6,316 bases of DNA from Anaerolineae bacterium (lineage in GTDB: Bacteria; Chloroflexota; Anaerolineae; 4572-78; NAK82): positions 1 to 6,316 of the forward strand of contig JAUVRU010000133.1 in NCBI GenBank assembly GCA_030597485.1. Reading direction: 5' to 3'. Below the pieces are notes generated by a model. It ran no database searches. It had not been told where the DNA came from and saw only the letters and a program-made list of their open reading frames with translations. How positions within the stretch are numbered: the first letter of the stretch is position 1; the number at the start of each line of letters is the position of its first letter. This document shows positions 6,245 through 6,316 of this stretch, one piece after another. Position numbers and translations under genes: made by a program.

Positions 6245-6316
6245 TCAGGATGACCGACCACCAACCTCAATATACCGTGGATAGCGGACGTTGCGCAACA
6301 AGGTGTCGGGAGTCAC
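6245..6316 (-). CDS. Possible C-terminal tail of an upstream gene (partial)
   Basis: The minus strand is open from the right edge for 23 codons and ends with TGA at 6247-6245. The peptide ends in RYPRYIEVGGRSS, with protein-like composition and codons similar to the neighbours. The other two frames close at once or after 15 codons. The fragment is too short to identify. If real, an upstream gene on the same strand ends 113 nt before the regulator and may be co-transcribed with it. Confidence 0.28.
   Translation of the reverse strand: MTPDTLLRNVRYPRYIEVGGRSS
6269..6298 (-). promoter_or_regulatory. Weak candidate promoter for the two-component operon
   Basis: TATATT (6269-6274) lies 18 nt downstream of TTGCGC (6293-6298) on the minus strand. 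The -35 matches the consensus at only three positions. This is the only AT-rich hexamer upstream of the regulator within the window, and the leader would be about 130 nt. It would overlap the possible tail of the upstream gene. Confidence 0.25.
6290..6299. repeat. Perfect 10-bp palindrome GTTGCGCAAC
   Basis: Self-complementary over all ten bases, and it covers the candidate -35 of the two-component operon. It could be an operator half or a chance palindrome; the symmetry does not extend beyond ten bases. Confidence 0.3.

Overview
The window looks like a piece of a moderately GC-rich environmental bacterial chromosome. The best guess is Chloroflexota (Anaerolineae/Caldilineae-like). This rests on the combination of a TadE-type pseudopilin fused to a very long modular ectodomain, CARDB/Ig-like/CBM-like modules, and a soluble DegS-like kinase with a NarL/DegU-type regulator. 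The assignment is inferred from gene style; no rRNA or other marker gene is present. All credible genes are on the minus strand. There is no sign of tRNA or rRNA genes, CRISPR, insertion sequences or phage genes.

Layout, read in the direction of transcription (right to left): (1) 6316-6245, a possible C-terminal tail of an upstream gene, weakly supported. (2) 6244-6132, a short non-coding gap with a Shine-Dalgarno sequence; a weak promoter candidate lies slightly further upstream. (3) 6131-5436, a NarL/DegU-family response regulator. (4) 5425-4352, a DegS-like cytoplasmic histidine kinase starting 10 nt after the regulator stop, clearly one operon. (5) 4351-4202, a 150-nt intergenic region with a good sigma70-type promoter (TTGATG-16-TATAAT with an extended -10) and a small inverted repeat over the -35. 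(6) 4201 to the left edge, one uninterrupted reading frame of at least 1,400 codons that runs out of the window.

The giant gene is the main interest. Its first ~215 residues are a complete TadE-like pseudopilin with a class III prepilin-type N-terminus (cleavage expected at G7/Q8, Glu at +5). A Pro/Gly linker encoded by C8 and C7 homopolymer runs follows. Then come five ~93-residue Ig-like repeats, a CARDB-like domain, a concanavalin-like jelly roll, a CBM6-like domain and the start of a further galactose-binding-like domain. The simplest reading is a Tad-pilus-associated minor pseudopilin that carries a sugar-binding adhesin at or near the cell surface. The adjacent two-component system is a plausible but unproven regulator. 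No Tad secretion genes (tadA/B/C, rcpA, flp) lie inside the window.
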